Assembly (NCBI RefSeq): GCF_013409045.1
Contig: NZ_JACCBT010000001.1
Span: 3,224,001-3,288,000, forward strand
Length of the DNA: 64,000 bases
Origin: Actinomadura citrea
Lineage (GTDB): Bacteria; Actinomycetota; Actinomycetes; Streptosporangiales; Streptosporangiaceae
Reading direction: 5' to 3'
The position numbers and the translations under genes are program-made. Position 1 is the stretch's first letter. Each line of letters begins with the position of its first letter. The notes beneath the pieces were generated by a model. It was not told where the DNA came from, made no database searches, and saw only the letters and a program-made list of their open reading frames with translations. Below, piece by piece: positions 36,457 through 45,171 of the stretch.

Positions 36457-37887
36457 GTGACCCGTCGAGCGAAGATCGTCAGCACCATCGGTCCGGCCTG
36501 CTCCAGCAGCGAGCAGATCCACGCCCTCGTCGAAGCCGGCGTCGACGTCGCCCGGCTCAACATGAGCCACGGCGAGCATGCCGTCCACGAGGAGGTCTAC
36601 CACCGGATCCGCGCCGCCGCCGACGCCACCGGACGCGGCGTCGGCATCCTGGCGGACCTGCAGGGCCCCAAGATCCGCATCGGGCGCTTCCCCGACGGCC
36701 CCGTACGGCTCACCCTCGGCGACGACTTCACCATCACCACCGACGACGTCCCCGGCACCCGCCGCGAGGTGTCCACCACCTACCAGGGGCTGCCGGGCGA
36801 CGTCAGCCCCGGCGACACCGTCCTCATCGACGACGGCCGCGTCGCCCTCAAGGTCACCTCGGTCGAGGGCCCCCGCGTCCACACCACCGTCACCGTCGGC
36901 GGCATGGTGTCCGACAACAAGGGCCTCAACCTGCCCGGCGTCCCGGTCAGCGTCCCCGCCCTCACCGAGAAGGACGAGCAGGACCTGCGCTGGGCCCTGC
37001 GCCTCGGCGTCGACCTCGTCGCGCTGTCCTTTGTCCGCACCCCCGCCGACGCCGACATCTGCTACCAGATCATGGAAGAGGAGGGCGTCCGCGTCCCCCT
37101 CATCGGCAAGATCGAGAAGCCGCAGGCCGTCGAGCGGCTCCCCGAGATCGTCGCCGCCTTCGACGGCATCATGGTGGCCCGCGGCGACCTCGGCGTCGAG
37201 ATGCCCCTCGAACAGGTGCCGATCGTCCAGAAGCGCGCCATCGAGCTCTGCCGCGAGAAGGCCCGCCCGGTCATCGTCGCCACCCAGATGCTCGAATCCA
37301 TGATCTCCGCGCCCCGCCCCACCCGCGCCGAGACCTCCGACGTCGCCAACGCCGTCTTCGAGGGCGCCGACGCCGTCATGCTCTCCGGCGAGACCAGCGT
37401 CGGCCAGTACCCCATCGAGTCCGTCCTCACGATGAGCCGCATCGTGCAGACCGCCGAGCAGGCCGCCCTCCAGGCCACCCACACCCTGGAGCGGATGCCC
37501 GAGACCATCGGCGGCGCCATCGCCCGCGCCGCCGCCGAGGTCGGCGCGATCGTCGGCGCCGAGGCCCTCGCCGCCTTCACCATGTCCGGCGAGACCGCCC
37601 GGCGCCTGTCCCGCTACCGCTCGCCGATCCCGCTGCTCGCCTTCACCTCCGTGCCCGCCGTCCGCGGCAGGCTCGCCCACGTCTGGGGCGTCGAGACCTT
37701 CATCGTCCCCCAGGTCGACCACACCGACACCATGGTCCGCCAGGTCGAGCAGGCCCTCCTCGAACTCGGCCGGTTCCAGAAGGGCGACAAGGTCGTCGTC
37801 GTCGCCGGCTCGCCCCCCGGCACCGCCGGCTCGACGAACGCCCTACGCGTGCACAGCCTCGGCGACGCCATCGCCGTTCCCCACTGA
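36457..37887 (+). CDS. pyk: Pyruvate kinase
   Basis: 476 residues from GTG; standard length. Converts phosphoenolpyruvate and ADP to pyruvate and ATP in glycolysis. TKIVSTIGPAC-like RAKIVSTIGPACSS opens the barrel, RLNMSHGEH is the substrate segment, LIGKIEKPQAV carries the catalytic Lys, and VARGDLGVEMPLEQVPIVQK is the PYK signature with the metal-binding Asp. The C-terminal allosteric domain follows from about 345. In Streptomyces the second pyk gene sits in this same neighbourhood. DasR-like sites upstream suggest control by N-acetylglucosamine metabolism. Confidence 0.98.
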   Translation: MTRRAKIVSTIGPACSSSEQIHALVEAGVDVARLNMSHGEHAVHEEVYHRIRAAADATGRGVGILADLQGPKIRIGRFPDGPVRLTLGDDFTITTDDVPGTRREVSTTYQGLPGDVSPGDTVLIDDGRVALKVTSVEGPRVHTTVTVGGMVSDNKGLNLPGVPVSVPALTEKDEQDLRWALRLGVDLVALSFVRTPADADICYQIMEEEGVRVPLIGKIEKPQAVERLPEIVAAFDGIMVARGDLGVEMPLEQVPIVQKRAIELCREKARPVIVATQMLESMISAPRPTRAETSDVANAVFEGADAVMLSGETSVGQYPIESVLTMSRIVQTAEQAALQATHTLERMPETIGGAIARAAAEVGAIVGAEALAAFTMSGETARRLSRYRSPIPLLAFTSVPAVRGRLAHVWGVETFIVPQVDHTDTMVRQVEQALLELGRFQKGDKVVVVAGSPPGTAGSTNALRVHSLGDAIAVPH

Positions 37888-37898
37888 CCATCACCCCT

Positions 37899-37938
37899 GC
37901 CGGGCACCGCGCGACCCGCACCCCGCGCGGTGCCCGGC
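37899..37938 (+). terminator. Hairpin after pyk
   Basis: GCCGGGCACCGCGC (37899-37912) and GCGCGGTGCCCGGC (37925-37938) form a perfect 14-base stem. CTCCTCC follows, so the T-run is weak. Confidence 0.75.
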
Positions 37939-38041
37939 CTCCTCCCCGCCGCACCCTTCACGACCGGACCCGCGGACCCTGCGCGCAGCGCACTCATCAC
38001 CGCCCGGTCTCATTTCCGCGACGCTCCGGGAACCCCGCCCC

Positions 38042-38794
38042 TCAGTACTTCGGTCCGACGAACTCGTCCAGCCGCGCCACCGCCTCCCTCTTCGCGACCG
38101 AGATGTTCTTCTCGTTCATCTGCCTCCACGCGATCCCGAGCCGATCCAGCGCATCGGTGAACAACCCCTGGATGTCCAGCGACACGTTCGCGAAGTTGTA
38201 GCGGGGGTACTCGTACCAGCGGTCCCCGCCTCCGAGGCGCTTGCGCACGCGGTTCGTGACCCGGCACCCATCCGAGTGGATCAGCCCGCGGACGAACTCC
38301 TCGGTGCGCTCGTCGACGATCTCCCGCTGCCAGCCCGCCAACTCGATCTTTCGGGTGTGCTTCATCCCCGGCCCGTGTTGGGGGAACAGGCAGGGCCAGT
38401 GAGTGGAGTACGACCCCACCATCGTGCAGCCGGGCTTCTGGCGGCGCCCGACCCGGGACGTCAGGACCGCGCCCACCGCCTCGGCGGCGGCATCGATCAG
38501 GCCAGGCCAGGTGTCGGAACAGGCGATCTCCAGGCGGTGGACGCCGTTGCGCTGCCGGGCGGGGTGGCCATCGCCGAGGTAAAGCCCGAAGAGGTAAGAG
38601 TAGGCTGCGGGATCGATCGCCTGATCGTGGCAACGCGGACATAACGGGGGAGTGTGATTCGCGGCCTTTTCGGGATGCTTCTTCCAGTTGCCCAATGTGG
38701 ATGTGGGGATGCCGGTCTGGCGGTTGACTTCAGCGATCGTGAACCCCGCCGCCAGCAGGCGTAGCGCCAGTGGGCGCTGTCGTGGATCGTACAT
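38042..38794 (-). CDS. Free-standing LAGLIDADG homing-endonuclease-like protein with N-terminal HTH
   Basis: 250 residues from the ATG at 38794. Residues about 8-40 form a helix-turn-helix (LLAAGFTIAEVNRQTGIPTS, TLGNWKK). A CPRCH motif at 52-56 may bind zinc. Two LAGLIDADG-type helices follow: SYLFGLYLGDGH at about 66-77 and EFVRGLIHSDGCRV at about 166-179, each with the acidic residue expected for metal binding. It is not inside an intron or intein and is not followed by a split gene. Base composition is visibly less G/C-rich than pyk. It may be a mobile nuclease or a domesticated DNA-binding protein. A tRNA-Leu gene starts about 240 bases away. Confidence 0.75.
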   Translation of the reverse strand: MYDPRQRPLALRLLAAGFTIAEVNRQTGIPTSTLGNWKKHPEKAANHTPPLCPRCHDQAIDPAAYSYLFGLYLGDGHPARQRNGVHRLEIACSDTWPGLIDAAAEAVGAVLTSRVGRRQKPGCTMVGSYSTHWPCLFPQHGPGMKHTRKIELAGWQREIVDERTEEFVRGLIHSDGCRVTNRVRKRLGGGDRWYEYPRYNFANVSLDIQGLFTDALDRLGIAWRQMNEKNISVAKREAVARLDEFVGPKY

Positions 38795-39030
38795 GCCGGC
38801 AGTCTCGCGCCCGCCACTGACAGTCCTGGCGAGATCACTCTTCGCGACATGCCTCGACGGCACTGTCGCTGTTCCCGAAGCTGTGTGGGGAAACGGAGCG
38901 GAATCTTCTCTGGTGCGCGGTGATGTCATTCATGCGCACAATGTTGCGCCGCCTGCGAGAGAGGCCCTGCCTCGCTATGGGATCCGCGGCGTGGAGGGCA
39001 GAAGGGGAAGGTAAGCGTCTGGCGAGAAGT

Positions 39031-39113
39031 GCCGGGAGCGGGATTCGAACCCGCACGCCCTTTCGGACAAATCCTTTTGAGGGATTCGTGTCTTCCGTTC
39101 CACCATCCCGGCT
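39031..39113 (-). tRNA. tRNA-Leu (anticodon CAA)
   Basis: 83 bases. The acceptor arms GCCGGGA and TCCCGGC pair, with discriminator A. The anticodon stem AATCC/GGATT encloses the loop CTCAAAA, giving anticodon CAA, which reads the codon TTG. A long variable arm (TGTCCGAAAGGGCG) marks a type II tRNA, and GGGTTCGAATCCC is the T arm. CCA is not encoded. Confidence 0.96.
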
Positions 39114-39197
39114 TTTATCCGGACATGTCCCTTTTTTGCCCGGTTTGCCGCCCCGTGTGGGGCGACGGGGACCAGGGTAGCGGGTTTCGGTAGGGTC

Positions 39198-39806
39198 GTG
39201 GGCGTGGAGAGCGCTCGGCGAGTTGTGATCGCGGAAGACGAGGCCCTGATCAGGCTGGACCTGAAGGAGATGCTTCAGGAGGACGGCTACGAGGTGGTCG
39301 GGGAGGCCGGGGACGGTGAGACGGCCGTCCGGCTGGCCGGGGAGCTGAAGCCCGACCTCGTGATCCTCGACGTGAAGATGCCGGTCCTGGACGGCATCTC
39401 GGCGGCCGAGCGGATCTCCGCGGAGCGGATCGCGCCGGTGGTGATCCTCACCGCGTTCTCGCAGCGCGAACTCGTCCAGCGGGCGACCGACGCGGGCGCG
39501 ATGGCCTATCTCGTCAAGCCGTTCTCCAAGACCGACCTCGCGCCGGCGATCGAGATGGCGGTGAGCCGGTACACCGAGATGCGCGCGCTGGAGGCCGAGG
39601 TCGCGGGGCTGCAGGAGCGGCTGGAGACGCGCAAGGTGGTCGACCGGGCCAAGGGGCTGCTGCAGCAGGCCCACGGGTGGTCCGAGGCCGAGGCCTTCCG
39701 GTGGATCCAGAAGACCTCGATGGACCGGCGGCTCACGATGCGGGCCGTCGCCGAGGCGGTCGTGGCGGGCGCCTCCGGAGGCGGGGACGAGCCCGCCGCG
39801 GGCTGA
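39198..39806 (+). CDS. pdtaR: ANTAR-domain response regulator (PdtaR type)
   Basis: 202 residues. Receiver: acidic pair in VVIAEDEALIR, phospho-acceptor Asp in LVILDVKMPVLDG, Thr in VVILTAFSQ and Lys in YLVKPFSK. A short coil (RALEAEVAGLQERLETRK) leads to the ANTAR domain, VVDRAKGLLQQAHGWSEAEA then FRWIQKTSMDRRLTMRAVAE. ANTAR domains bind paired hairpins in nascent RNA and prevent termination. The homologue in Mycobacterium tuberculosis (Rv1626) lies in the same pyk-polA interval and is activated by the kinase PdtaS. No kinase is encoded here. A GTG at 39204 is an alternative start. Confidence 0.93.
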   Translation: MGVESARRVVIAEDEALIRLDLKEMLQEDGYEVVGEAGDGETAVRLAGELKPDLVILDVKMPVLDGISAAERISAERIAPVVILTAFSQRELVQRATDAGAMAYLVKPFSKTDLAPAIEMAVSRYTEMRALEAEVAGLQERLETRKVVDRAKGLLQQAHGWSEAEAFRWIQKTSMDRRLTMRAVAEAVVAGASGGGDEPAAG

Positions 39807-39927
39807 CTCCTCAGCGTGGTCGAACCCCTGGTTGTCAAGGTCCAAAGCGCAGGTACCGGACCGGGCCGTCGACGTCACGTTTCGTAATCGTCCCAGGCAA
39901 CGCCCGGTATCGGATGGGCACAGGGGC

Positions 39928-39943
39928 GTAACGAACGAGTAAC
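39928..39943 (+). promoter_or_regulatory. GlnR-like half-site pair upstream of livK
   Basis: GTAAC (39928-39932) and GTAAC (39939-39943) are six bases apart, like the a-site spacing of GlnR boxes, although the second half would normally be GAAAC. It lies about 135 bases before the livK start. The rest of 39807-40077 shows no gene. Confidence 0.35.
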
Positions 39944-40077
39944 CCTTCGATCCGGGGGTCCTGTTCTGGGGTGGGTCGACGGTGTACGACATACCTGGTC
40001 CCCGAGTGACCGGTTTCCTCCCTCCGAGGGCGTCGGCGTCGGGGCTTCACTCGTACCCGATCCCCTCCCGGATCCGG

Positions 40078-41268
40078 ATGGAAAGGTTGGGCACCTTGCG
40101 GCGCAACATGATGAGGATCACCGGCGCGGTTGCGGTGAGCGCGGCGCTCGCGCTCAGCGCCGTGGCGTGCGGTGACGGCGATAGCGACTCCGGCAGTGGC
40201 AACGAGGTCACGATCGGGTTCATGGGTGACCTGACCGGTGAGAACTCGGGCCTGGTGATCCCGCCCAAGCAGGGCGCGCAGCTGGCCATCGAGCAGTACA
40301 ACGCCACGAACCCGAAGGTCAAGATCAAGTTCAAGACCTACGACAGCCAGGGCAAGCCGGAGCAGGCGACGACGCTGGCGCAGGGCGCGATCAAGAACGA
40401 CAAGATCGCCGGTCTCATCGGCCCGGCGTTCTCCGGTGAGTCGCAGAGCGTCGCCCCGATCCTCGAAGAGGCCAAGGTCCCGAGCGTGTCGCCGTCGGCG
40501 ACCAACATCACGCTCGGCGAGAAGGGCTGGAAGTTCTGGCACCGGGTGGTGGCCGACGACGCCGTGCAGAGCGACGGCGCCGCGAACTTCCTGGTGAACT
40601 CGGTGAAGGCGAAGAAGCTCTTCACGGTTTCGGACAACCAGGACTACGGCAAGGGCCTCGCCGACGCCATCGGCAAGGCCGCCGGCTCCAAGGGCGTGCA
40701 GACCCAGACCGACGCGGTCGACGACAAGGCGACGGACTACTCCTCCACCGTCAACAAGATCAACCAGTTCAAGCCGGACGCGGTCTACTTCGGTGGCTAC
40801 TACGCCGTGGCGGGGCGGCTGTTCAAGCAGCTGCGCGAGGCCGGCTACAAGGGCAAGATGATGTCCGGCGACGGCTCGCTGGCGACCGGTCTGATCGAGG
40901 GCGCGGGCCAGGAGAACGCGCAGGGCGCGCTGCTGAGCTGCGGCTGCCTGATCGACGCCGAGGGCAAGACGAACCCGAAGGCCAAGAAGTTCGCGGACGA
41001 CTACAAGGCCAAGTTCAACTCCGAGGTCGCCATCTACTCGACCGAGGGCTTCGACGCCGCGACGGCGTTCATCGAGGCGGTCAAGGCCGGCAAGACCGAG
41101 CCGGAGGACATCAACACCTTCCTGAAGACCGAGGACATCCAGGGCGTCGGGAAGCAGATCAAGTTCGCCGACAACGGTGAGCTGGCGGCCAAGGACATCT
41201 TCATCTACGAGGTGAAGGACAACAAGCTGCCGCTGCTCGGCAACAGCAACGAAGCGAAGGTCTCGTAG
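40078..41268 (+). CDS. livK: Branched-chain amino acid ABC transporter substrate-binding lipoprotein
   Basis: About 396 residues from ATG 40078; a TTG at 40096 with GGAAAGG upstream is also possible. Signal peptide RRNMMRITGAVAVSAALAL and lipobox SAVAC lead to the lipid-anchored Cys. The mature part is a periplasmic-binding-protein type I fold: VTIGFMGDLTGENSG, GLIGPAFSGESQSVAPI, and VYFGGYYAVAGRLFKQL. It captures leucine, isoleucine, valine or a related compound outside the membrane for LivHMGF. A terminator separates it from livH. Confidence 0.95.
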   Translation: MERLGTLRRNMMRITGAVAVSAALALSAVACGDGDSDSGSGNEVTIGFMGDLTGENSGLVIPPKQGAQLAIEQYNATNPKVKIKFKTYDSQGKPEQATTLAQGAIKNDKIAGLIGPAFSGESQSVAPILEEAKVPSVSPSATNITLGEKGWKFWHRVVADDAVQSDGAANFLVNSVKAKKLFTVSDNQDYGKGLADAIGKAAGSKGVQTQTDAVDDKATDYSSTVNKINQFKPDAVYFGGYYAVAGRLFKQLREAGYKGKMMSGDGSLATGLIEGAGQENAQGALLSCGCLIDAEGKTNPKAKKFADDYKAKFNSEVAIYSTEGFDAATAFIEAVKAGKTEPEDINTFLKTEDIQGVGKQIKFADNGELAAKDIFIYEVKDNKLPLLGNSNEAKVS

Positions 41269-41321
41269 GCGTACCACGCCCCGGACCGACCGCCCCCGTC
41301 CCGGGGGACCCTGATGGCGCG

Positions 41322-41355
41322 GGAGCGGGAGCGCTACAGCGCTCCCGCTCCTTTT
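41322..41355 (+). terminator. Terminator between livK and livH
   Basis: GGAGCGGGAGCGCT (41322-41335) and AGCGCTCCCGCTCC (41338-41351) form a perfect 14-base stem, followed by TTTT (41352-41355). It ends 17 bases before livH starts, so read-through must supply the permease genes. Confidence 0.9.
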
Positions 41356-41372
41356 GACGAAGGCGACCGAAG

Positions 41373-42338
41373 GTGCTCGACGACTTCATCAATCAATTCT
41401 GGCCGTCGACCGTCGACGGGCTGGCGCTGGGCGCGATCTACGCGCTGCTGGCGCTGGGCTACACGATGGTCTACGGCGTGCTCCGGCTGATCAACTTTGC
41501 GCACGCCGACATCTTCATGGTCGGCACGTTCGCGGCGCTGTGGACGGTGCGGTCCCTGAACGTGTCCGCGGTGGGCGGCGTCGCGCTGATCGGCGTGGTG
41601 GCGCTCATGGCCGTCGTCGGCGGCGCGGTCGCGGGCGGCGGCGCGATGCTGTTGGAGGTGGCGGCCTATCGGCCGCTGCGCAAACGGGGGGCGTCGAGAC
41701 TGGCGGCGCTGATCTCGGCGATCGGCGCGTCGATCTTCATCCAGCAGCTGATGGGCACGGTGATCATCCACCGGGTGTTCGGGACGTCGAAGGAGGGCGG
41801 CAAGCTCGACGTCAACGAGCACTTCAAGAAGCTGTCGGACGTCGTGGACGTCGGGCCGATCCTCATCCGCAACGACCAGTTGATCGTTTTCCTGGGCGCG
41901 GTGCTCATGATGGTCGCGCTGGACCAGTTCGTGAACCGCACGAAGCTCGGCCGCGGCATCCGCTCGACGGCGCAGGATCCGGAGACGGCCGTGCTGATGG
42001 GCGTGAACATCGACCGGGTCGTGCAGGTGACGTTCCTGGTCGGCGGGGTGATGGCGGGCGTGGCCGCGGCGCTGTACTTCCTGCGCTTCGAGAGCACGAA
42101 CTACTTCGTCGGCTTCCTGCTCGGCATCAAGGCGTTCACGGCGGCGGTGCTCGGCGGCATCGGCAACATCCGGGGCGCCCTGGTGGGCGGGTTCACCCTC
42201 GGGTTGCTGGAGATGTACGGTTCGAGCTTCTTCGGTTCCCAGTGGCGCGACGTGGTCGCGTTCTCCGTGCTGATCTTGGTCCTGATGTTCCGTCCCACCG
42301 GCATTCTCGGTGAGTCCCTCCAGCAGGCGCGCGCATGA
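41373..42338 (+). CDS. livH: Branched-chain amino acid ABC transporter permease LivH
   Basis: 321 residues from a GTG with GAAGGCGACCGAAG upstream. Eight membrane spans. Family motifs GLALGAIYALLALGYTMVYG at the start, LINFAHADIFMVG, and FTAAVLGGIGNIRGALVGGF near the end, where the EAA-like loop contacts the ATPases. Forms the membrane channel with LivM. Its stop overlaps the livM start by four bases. Confidence 0.97.
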   Translation: MLDDFINQFWPSTVDGLALGAIYALLALGYTMVYGVLRLINFAHADIFMVGTFAALWTVRSLNVSAVGGVALIGVVALMAVVGGAVAGGGAMLLEVAAYRPLRKRGASRLAALISAIGASIFIQQLMGTVIIHRVFGTSKEGGKLDVNEHFKKLSDVVDVGPILIRNDQLIVFLGAVLMMVALDQFVNRTKLGRGIRSTAQDPETAVLMGVNIDRVVQVTFLVGGVMAGVAAALYFLRFESTNYFVGFLLGIKAFTAAVLGGIGNIRGALVGGFTLGLLEMYGSSFFGSQWRDVVAFSVLILVLMFRPTGILGESLQQARA

Positions 42339-43510
42339 ACCTCACGAAGAACGCAAACGGCAACGGCGGCGCGGGCGGCCTCCGCTCGGCGCGCGACCGG
42401 TTCTCCCTGGACCCGCTGCGCGACTGGTGGGCGTCGGCCCCCGGTGCGGTGCGGTGGGCGGTGTACCTGCTGCTGGTGGTCGGCGCGCTGGTGCTGCCGA
42501 GCGAGGCGATCGGCTCGTTCATGGCGCCGAGCGGCAGCGACTGGCCGTCCATGCTGAGCAGCCAGATCGCGATCTACGTGCTGCTGGCGATCGGGTTGAA
42601 CGTGGTGGTCGGCATGGCCGGCCTCCTGGACCTCGGATATGTGGCGTTCTACGCGGTCGGCGGCTACACGATGGCCATCTTCGCGACGCGCTACGGGTGG
42701 AACTTCTGGGAGTCGCTGGGCCTGGCGATCGGGTTCTCGGCGCTCGCGGGGGTGATCCTCGGCGCGCCGACACTGCGGCTGCGCGGCGACTACCTGGCGA
42801 TCGTGACGCTCGGTTTCGGTGAGATCGTCAAGCGGACGGCGAACAACGCCTCGTACGTGAACGGCCCGCGCGGCGTGCAGGGGATCCCGCACCCGCCGTC
42901 GCTGTCGGAGTTCGAGATCCTGGGCGTGCAGCCGCTGAAGTACGGGCTGCTGGACGCGCGGCCGTACTACTACCTGCTGGTGCTGTTCATCATCGTCGCG
43001 ATCATCTTCGTGAAGCGGCTGGAGCGGTCGCGGGTGGGCCGTGCGTGGGCGTCGATCCGGGAGGACGAGGACGCGGCGGAGCTGATGGGCGTGCCGACGT
43101 TCAAGTTCAAGCTGGCGGCGTTCGCGATCGGCGCGGCGATCGGCGGCAGCGGCGGCGTGGTGTTCGCCGGGCAGATCACCTCGATCAACCCGCAGAACTT
43201 CGAGTTCCTGGTCTCGGCGCTGATCCTGGCCGGGGTGGTGCTGGGCGGTTCGGGCAACCTTCCGGGCGTGATGCTGGGCGCGGCGGTGCTGGCGTGGCTG
43301 CCCGAGCGGTTCCGGTTCCTGCACGACTACCGGATGCTGATCTTCGGTGCCGCGCTCGTCATGATGATGATCTTCCGTCCGGAGGGCCTGTGGCCGTCGC
43401 GGCAGCGGAAGGCGGAGCTGGCCGAGGGCACCGGCGGCATGGGCAGCATGGGCGCCGAGGTGGCCGGTCCGGGCCAGCCCGGCGCGGCCGCCGTGGAGGA
43501 GGGCAAGTGA
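42335..43510 (+). CDS. livM: Branched-chain amino acid ABC transporter permease LivM
   Basis: 391 residues; ATG at 42335 overlaps the livH stop. A polar N-terminus of about 45 residues precedes the spans. Motifs: IGLNVVVGMAGLLDLGYVAF, RLRGDYLAIVTLGFGEIVK and GRAWASIREDEDAAELMGV. ALILAGVVLGGSGNLPGVML is the ATPase-contact loop. A Gly/Met-rich cytoplasmic tail of about 35 residues is longer than usual. The GTG of livG overlaps its stop. Confidence 0.97.
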   Translation: MNLTKNANGNGGAGGLRSARDRFSLDPLRDWWASAPGAVRWAVYLLLVVGALVLPSEAIGSFMAPSGSDWPSMLSSQIAIYVLLAIGLNVVVGMAGLLDLGYVAFYAVGGYTMAIFATRYGWNFWESLGLAIGFSALAGVILGAPTLRLRGDYLAIVTLGFGEIVKRTANNASYVNGPRGVQGIPHPPSLSEFEILGVQPLKYGLLDARPYYYLLVLFIIVAIIFVKRLERSRVGRAWASIREDEDAAELMGVPTFKFKLAAFAIGAAIGGSGGVVFAGQITSINPQNFEFLVSALILAGVVLGGSGNLPGVMLGAAVLAWLPERFRFLHDYRMLIFGAALVMMMIFRPEGLWPSRQRKAELAEGTGGMGSMGAEVAGPGQPGAAAVEEGK

Positions 43511-44298
43511 GCGAGGCGAAGGGCGCGTCGCCCGTCCTTGAGTTGCGGGACGTCGTCATGCGGTTCGGCGGCGTGGTCGCGCTCAACAAGGTCGACATCA
43601 CGATCCGCGAGGGTGAGATCTTCGCGCTGATCGGCCCGAACGGGGCGGGGAAGACGACGGTGTTCAACGTGACCACCGGCGTCTACCGGCCGACCGAGGG
43701 GCAGGTGGTGTTCCGCGGGAAGCGCATCGACGGCAAGAAGCGCTACGCCGTGACGAAGCTGGGTGTGGCGCGCACGTTCCAGAACGTGCGGCTGTTCCAC
43801 AACATGACGGCGATGGAGAACGTCATGGTGGGCGCGGACGCGCACCACCGGACGGGGTTCGTCGGGGCGGCGCTCGGGCTGCCGTGGCATCACCGCGAGG
43901 AGCGCCGTGGGCGCGAGCGGGCGCGGGAGCTGCTGGAGCTGGTGGGGATCCCGCACCGCGGCGAGGAGGCGGCGAAGAACCTGCCGTACGGGGACCAGCG
44001 GCGGCTGGAGATCGCCCGGGCGCTGGCGACCGAGCCGAAGCTGCTGCTGCTGGACGAGCCCGCGGCGGGCATGAACCCGGCCGAGAAGGTGGCGTTGCAG
44101 CAGCTGATCCGCGACATCCGGGACACCGGCGTGACGGTGCTGCTGATCGAGCACGACATGAGCCTGGTCATGGGCATCAGCGACCGGGTCGCGGTGCTGG
44201 ACTTCGGTCAGAAGATCGCGGACGGCCTGCCGGCCGAGGTGCAGAACGACCCGCGGGTCATCGAGGCGTATCTGGGGGCTCCGGCCGATGCTTCTTGA
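43507..44298 (+). CDS. livG: Branched-chain amino acid ABC transporter ATP-binding protein LivG
   Basis: 263 residues from GTG 43507 (GTGA overlap). Walker A GPNGAGKTT, Q-loop ARTFQNVRLF, the variant signature NLPYGDQRR as usual for LivG, Walker B LLLLDEPAAGMNP, and switch His in LLIEHDMSLVM. It powers LivHM together with LivF. Overlaps livF by 11 bases. Confidence 0.97.
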   Translation: MSEAKGASPVLELRDVVMRFGGVVALNKVDITIREGEIFALIGPNGAGKTTVFNVTTGVYRPTEGQVVFRGKRIDGKKRYAVTKLGVARTFQNVRLFHNMTAMENVMVGADAHHRTGFVGAALGLPWHHREERRGRERARELLELVGIPHRGEEAAKNLPYGDQRRLEIARALATEPKLLLLDEPAAGMNPAEKVALQQLIRDIRDTGVTVLLIEHDMSLVMGISDRVAVLDFGQKIADGLPAEVQNDPRVIEAYLGAPADAS

Positions 44299-45100
44299 GA
44301 TCAGTGACATCCACGTCCACTACGGGAAGATCGCGGCGCTGAAGGGCATCACCGCGGAGGTCGACCAGGGGGAGATCGTCACGCTGATCGGCGCGAACGG
44401 CGCCGGGAAGACGACGACCCTGAAGACCGTCTCGGGGCTGCGCGGGCTGTCGTCGGGCGCGATCCGGTTCGACGGCCAGGACATCAGCAAGATGCCCGGG
44501 CACAAGCGGGTGCTGGTCGGCATCGGGCAGGCGCCGGAGGGCCGGGGGATCTTCCCCGGCATGACGGTGGAGGAGAACCTGCTGATGGGCGCCTACGCCC
44601 GCAAGGACGACCCCGCCAAGGAGCTTGCCGAGGCGTTCGACCTGTTCCCGCGGCTGGCCGAGCGCCGCAAGCAGATGGGCGGCACGATGTCCGGCGGCGA
44701 GCAGCAGATGCTCGCGATCGGTCGCGCGCTCATGGCCAAGCCGAAGGTGCTGCTGCTGGACGAGCCGTCGATGGGTCTGGCGCCCATGCTCGTCCAGCAG
44801 ATCTTCTCGATCATCCAGGAGATCAACCGGCGCGGCACGACGGTGCTGCTGGTGGAGCAGAACGCGCAGCAGGCGCTGCAGATCGCGCACCGGGCGTACG
44901 TGCTGGAGACCGGCCGGGTGGTCAAGTCGGCGCCGGCGGCGGAGCTGCTGGACGACCCGGAGGTCCGGGCCGCCTATCTGGGCGGCGAGCTGGGCGACGG
45001 CGCCGCTCCGGCGGCCCGGGGGCCCGGTCCGGAGGCCGGGGAGGCCGGTCCGGAGGACGAGGGGTCCGCGGACGGCTCCGGCGAGGAGACCGCGAAGTAG
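44288..45100 (+). CDS. livF: Branched-chain amino acid ABC transporter ATP-binding protein LivF
   Basis: 270 residues. Walker A GANGAGKTT, LivF-type segment GIGQAPEGRGIFPGMTVEEN, signature TMSGGEQQM, Walker B LLLLDEPSMGLAP and switch residue in LLVEQNAQQAL, where Gln replaces the usual His as in other LivF proteins. A Pro/Gly/Glu-rich tail of about 35 residues follows the core. Last gene of the liv operon; a hairpin follows. Confidence 0.97.
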   Translation: MLLEISDIHVHYGKIAALKGITAEVDQGEIVTLIGANGAGKTTTLKTVSGLRGLSSGAIRFDGQDISKMPGHKRVLVGIGQAPEGRGIFPGMTVEENLLMGAYARKDDPAKELAEAFDLFPRLAERRKQMGGTMSGGEQQMLAIGRALMAKPKVLLLDEPSMGLAPMLVQQIFSIIQEINRRGTTVLLVEQNAQQALQIAHRAYVLETGRVVKSAPAAELLDDPEVRAAYLGGELGDGAAPAARGPGPEAGEAGPEDEGSADGSGEETAK

Positions 45101-45120
45101 CGGCGCGTCGAGCGTGTCAG

Positions 45121-45155
45121 GCCCGCTCGGCCCGGTTCGTCCGGGCCGGGCGGGC
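45121..45155 (+). terminator. Hairpin after livF
   Basis: GCCCGCTCGGCCCGG (45121-45135) pairs with CCGGGCCGGGCGGGC (45141-45155) except for two mismatches, loop TTCGT. Only CTTGCG follows. Confidence 0.65.
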
Positions 45156-45171
45156 CTTGCGCGTTCCGGGG

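Noticed and set aside
38042..39113. Integrative element or prophage at tRNA-Leu
   Set aside because: No integrase, no copy of the tRNA 3' end nearby, and the flanking genes are normal core genes. Only one possibly mobile gene is present.
40078..45100. liv transporter as part of a specialised secondary-metabolite cluster
   Set aside because: All five genes are canonical branched-chain amino acid transporter components in the usual actinobacterial location; nothing biosynthetic is nearby.
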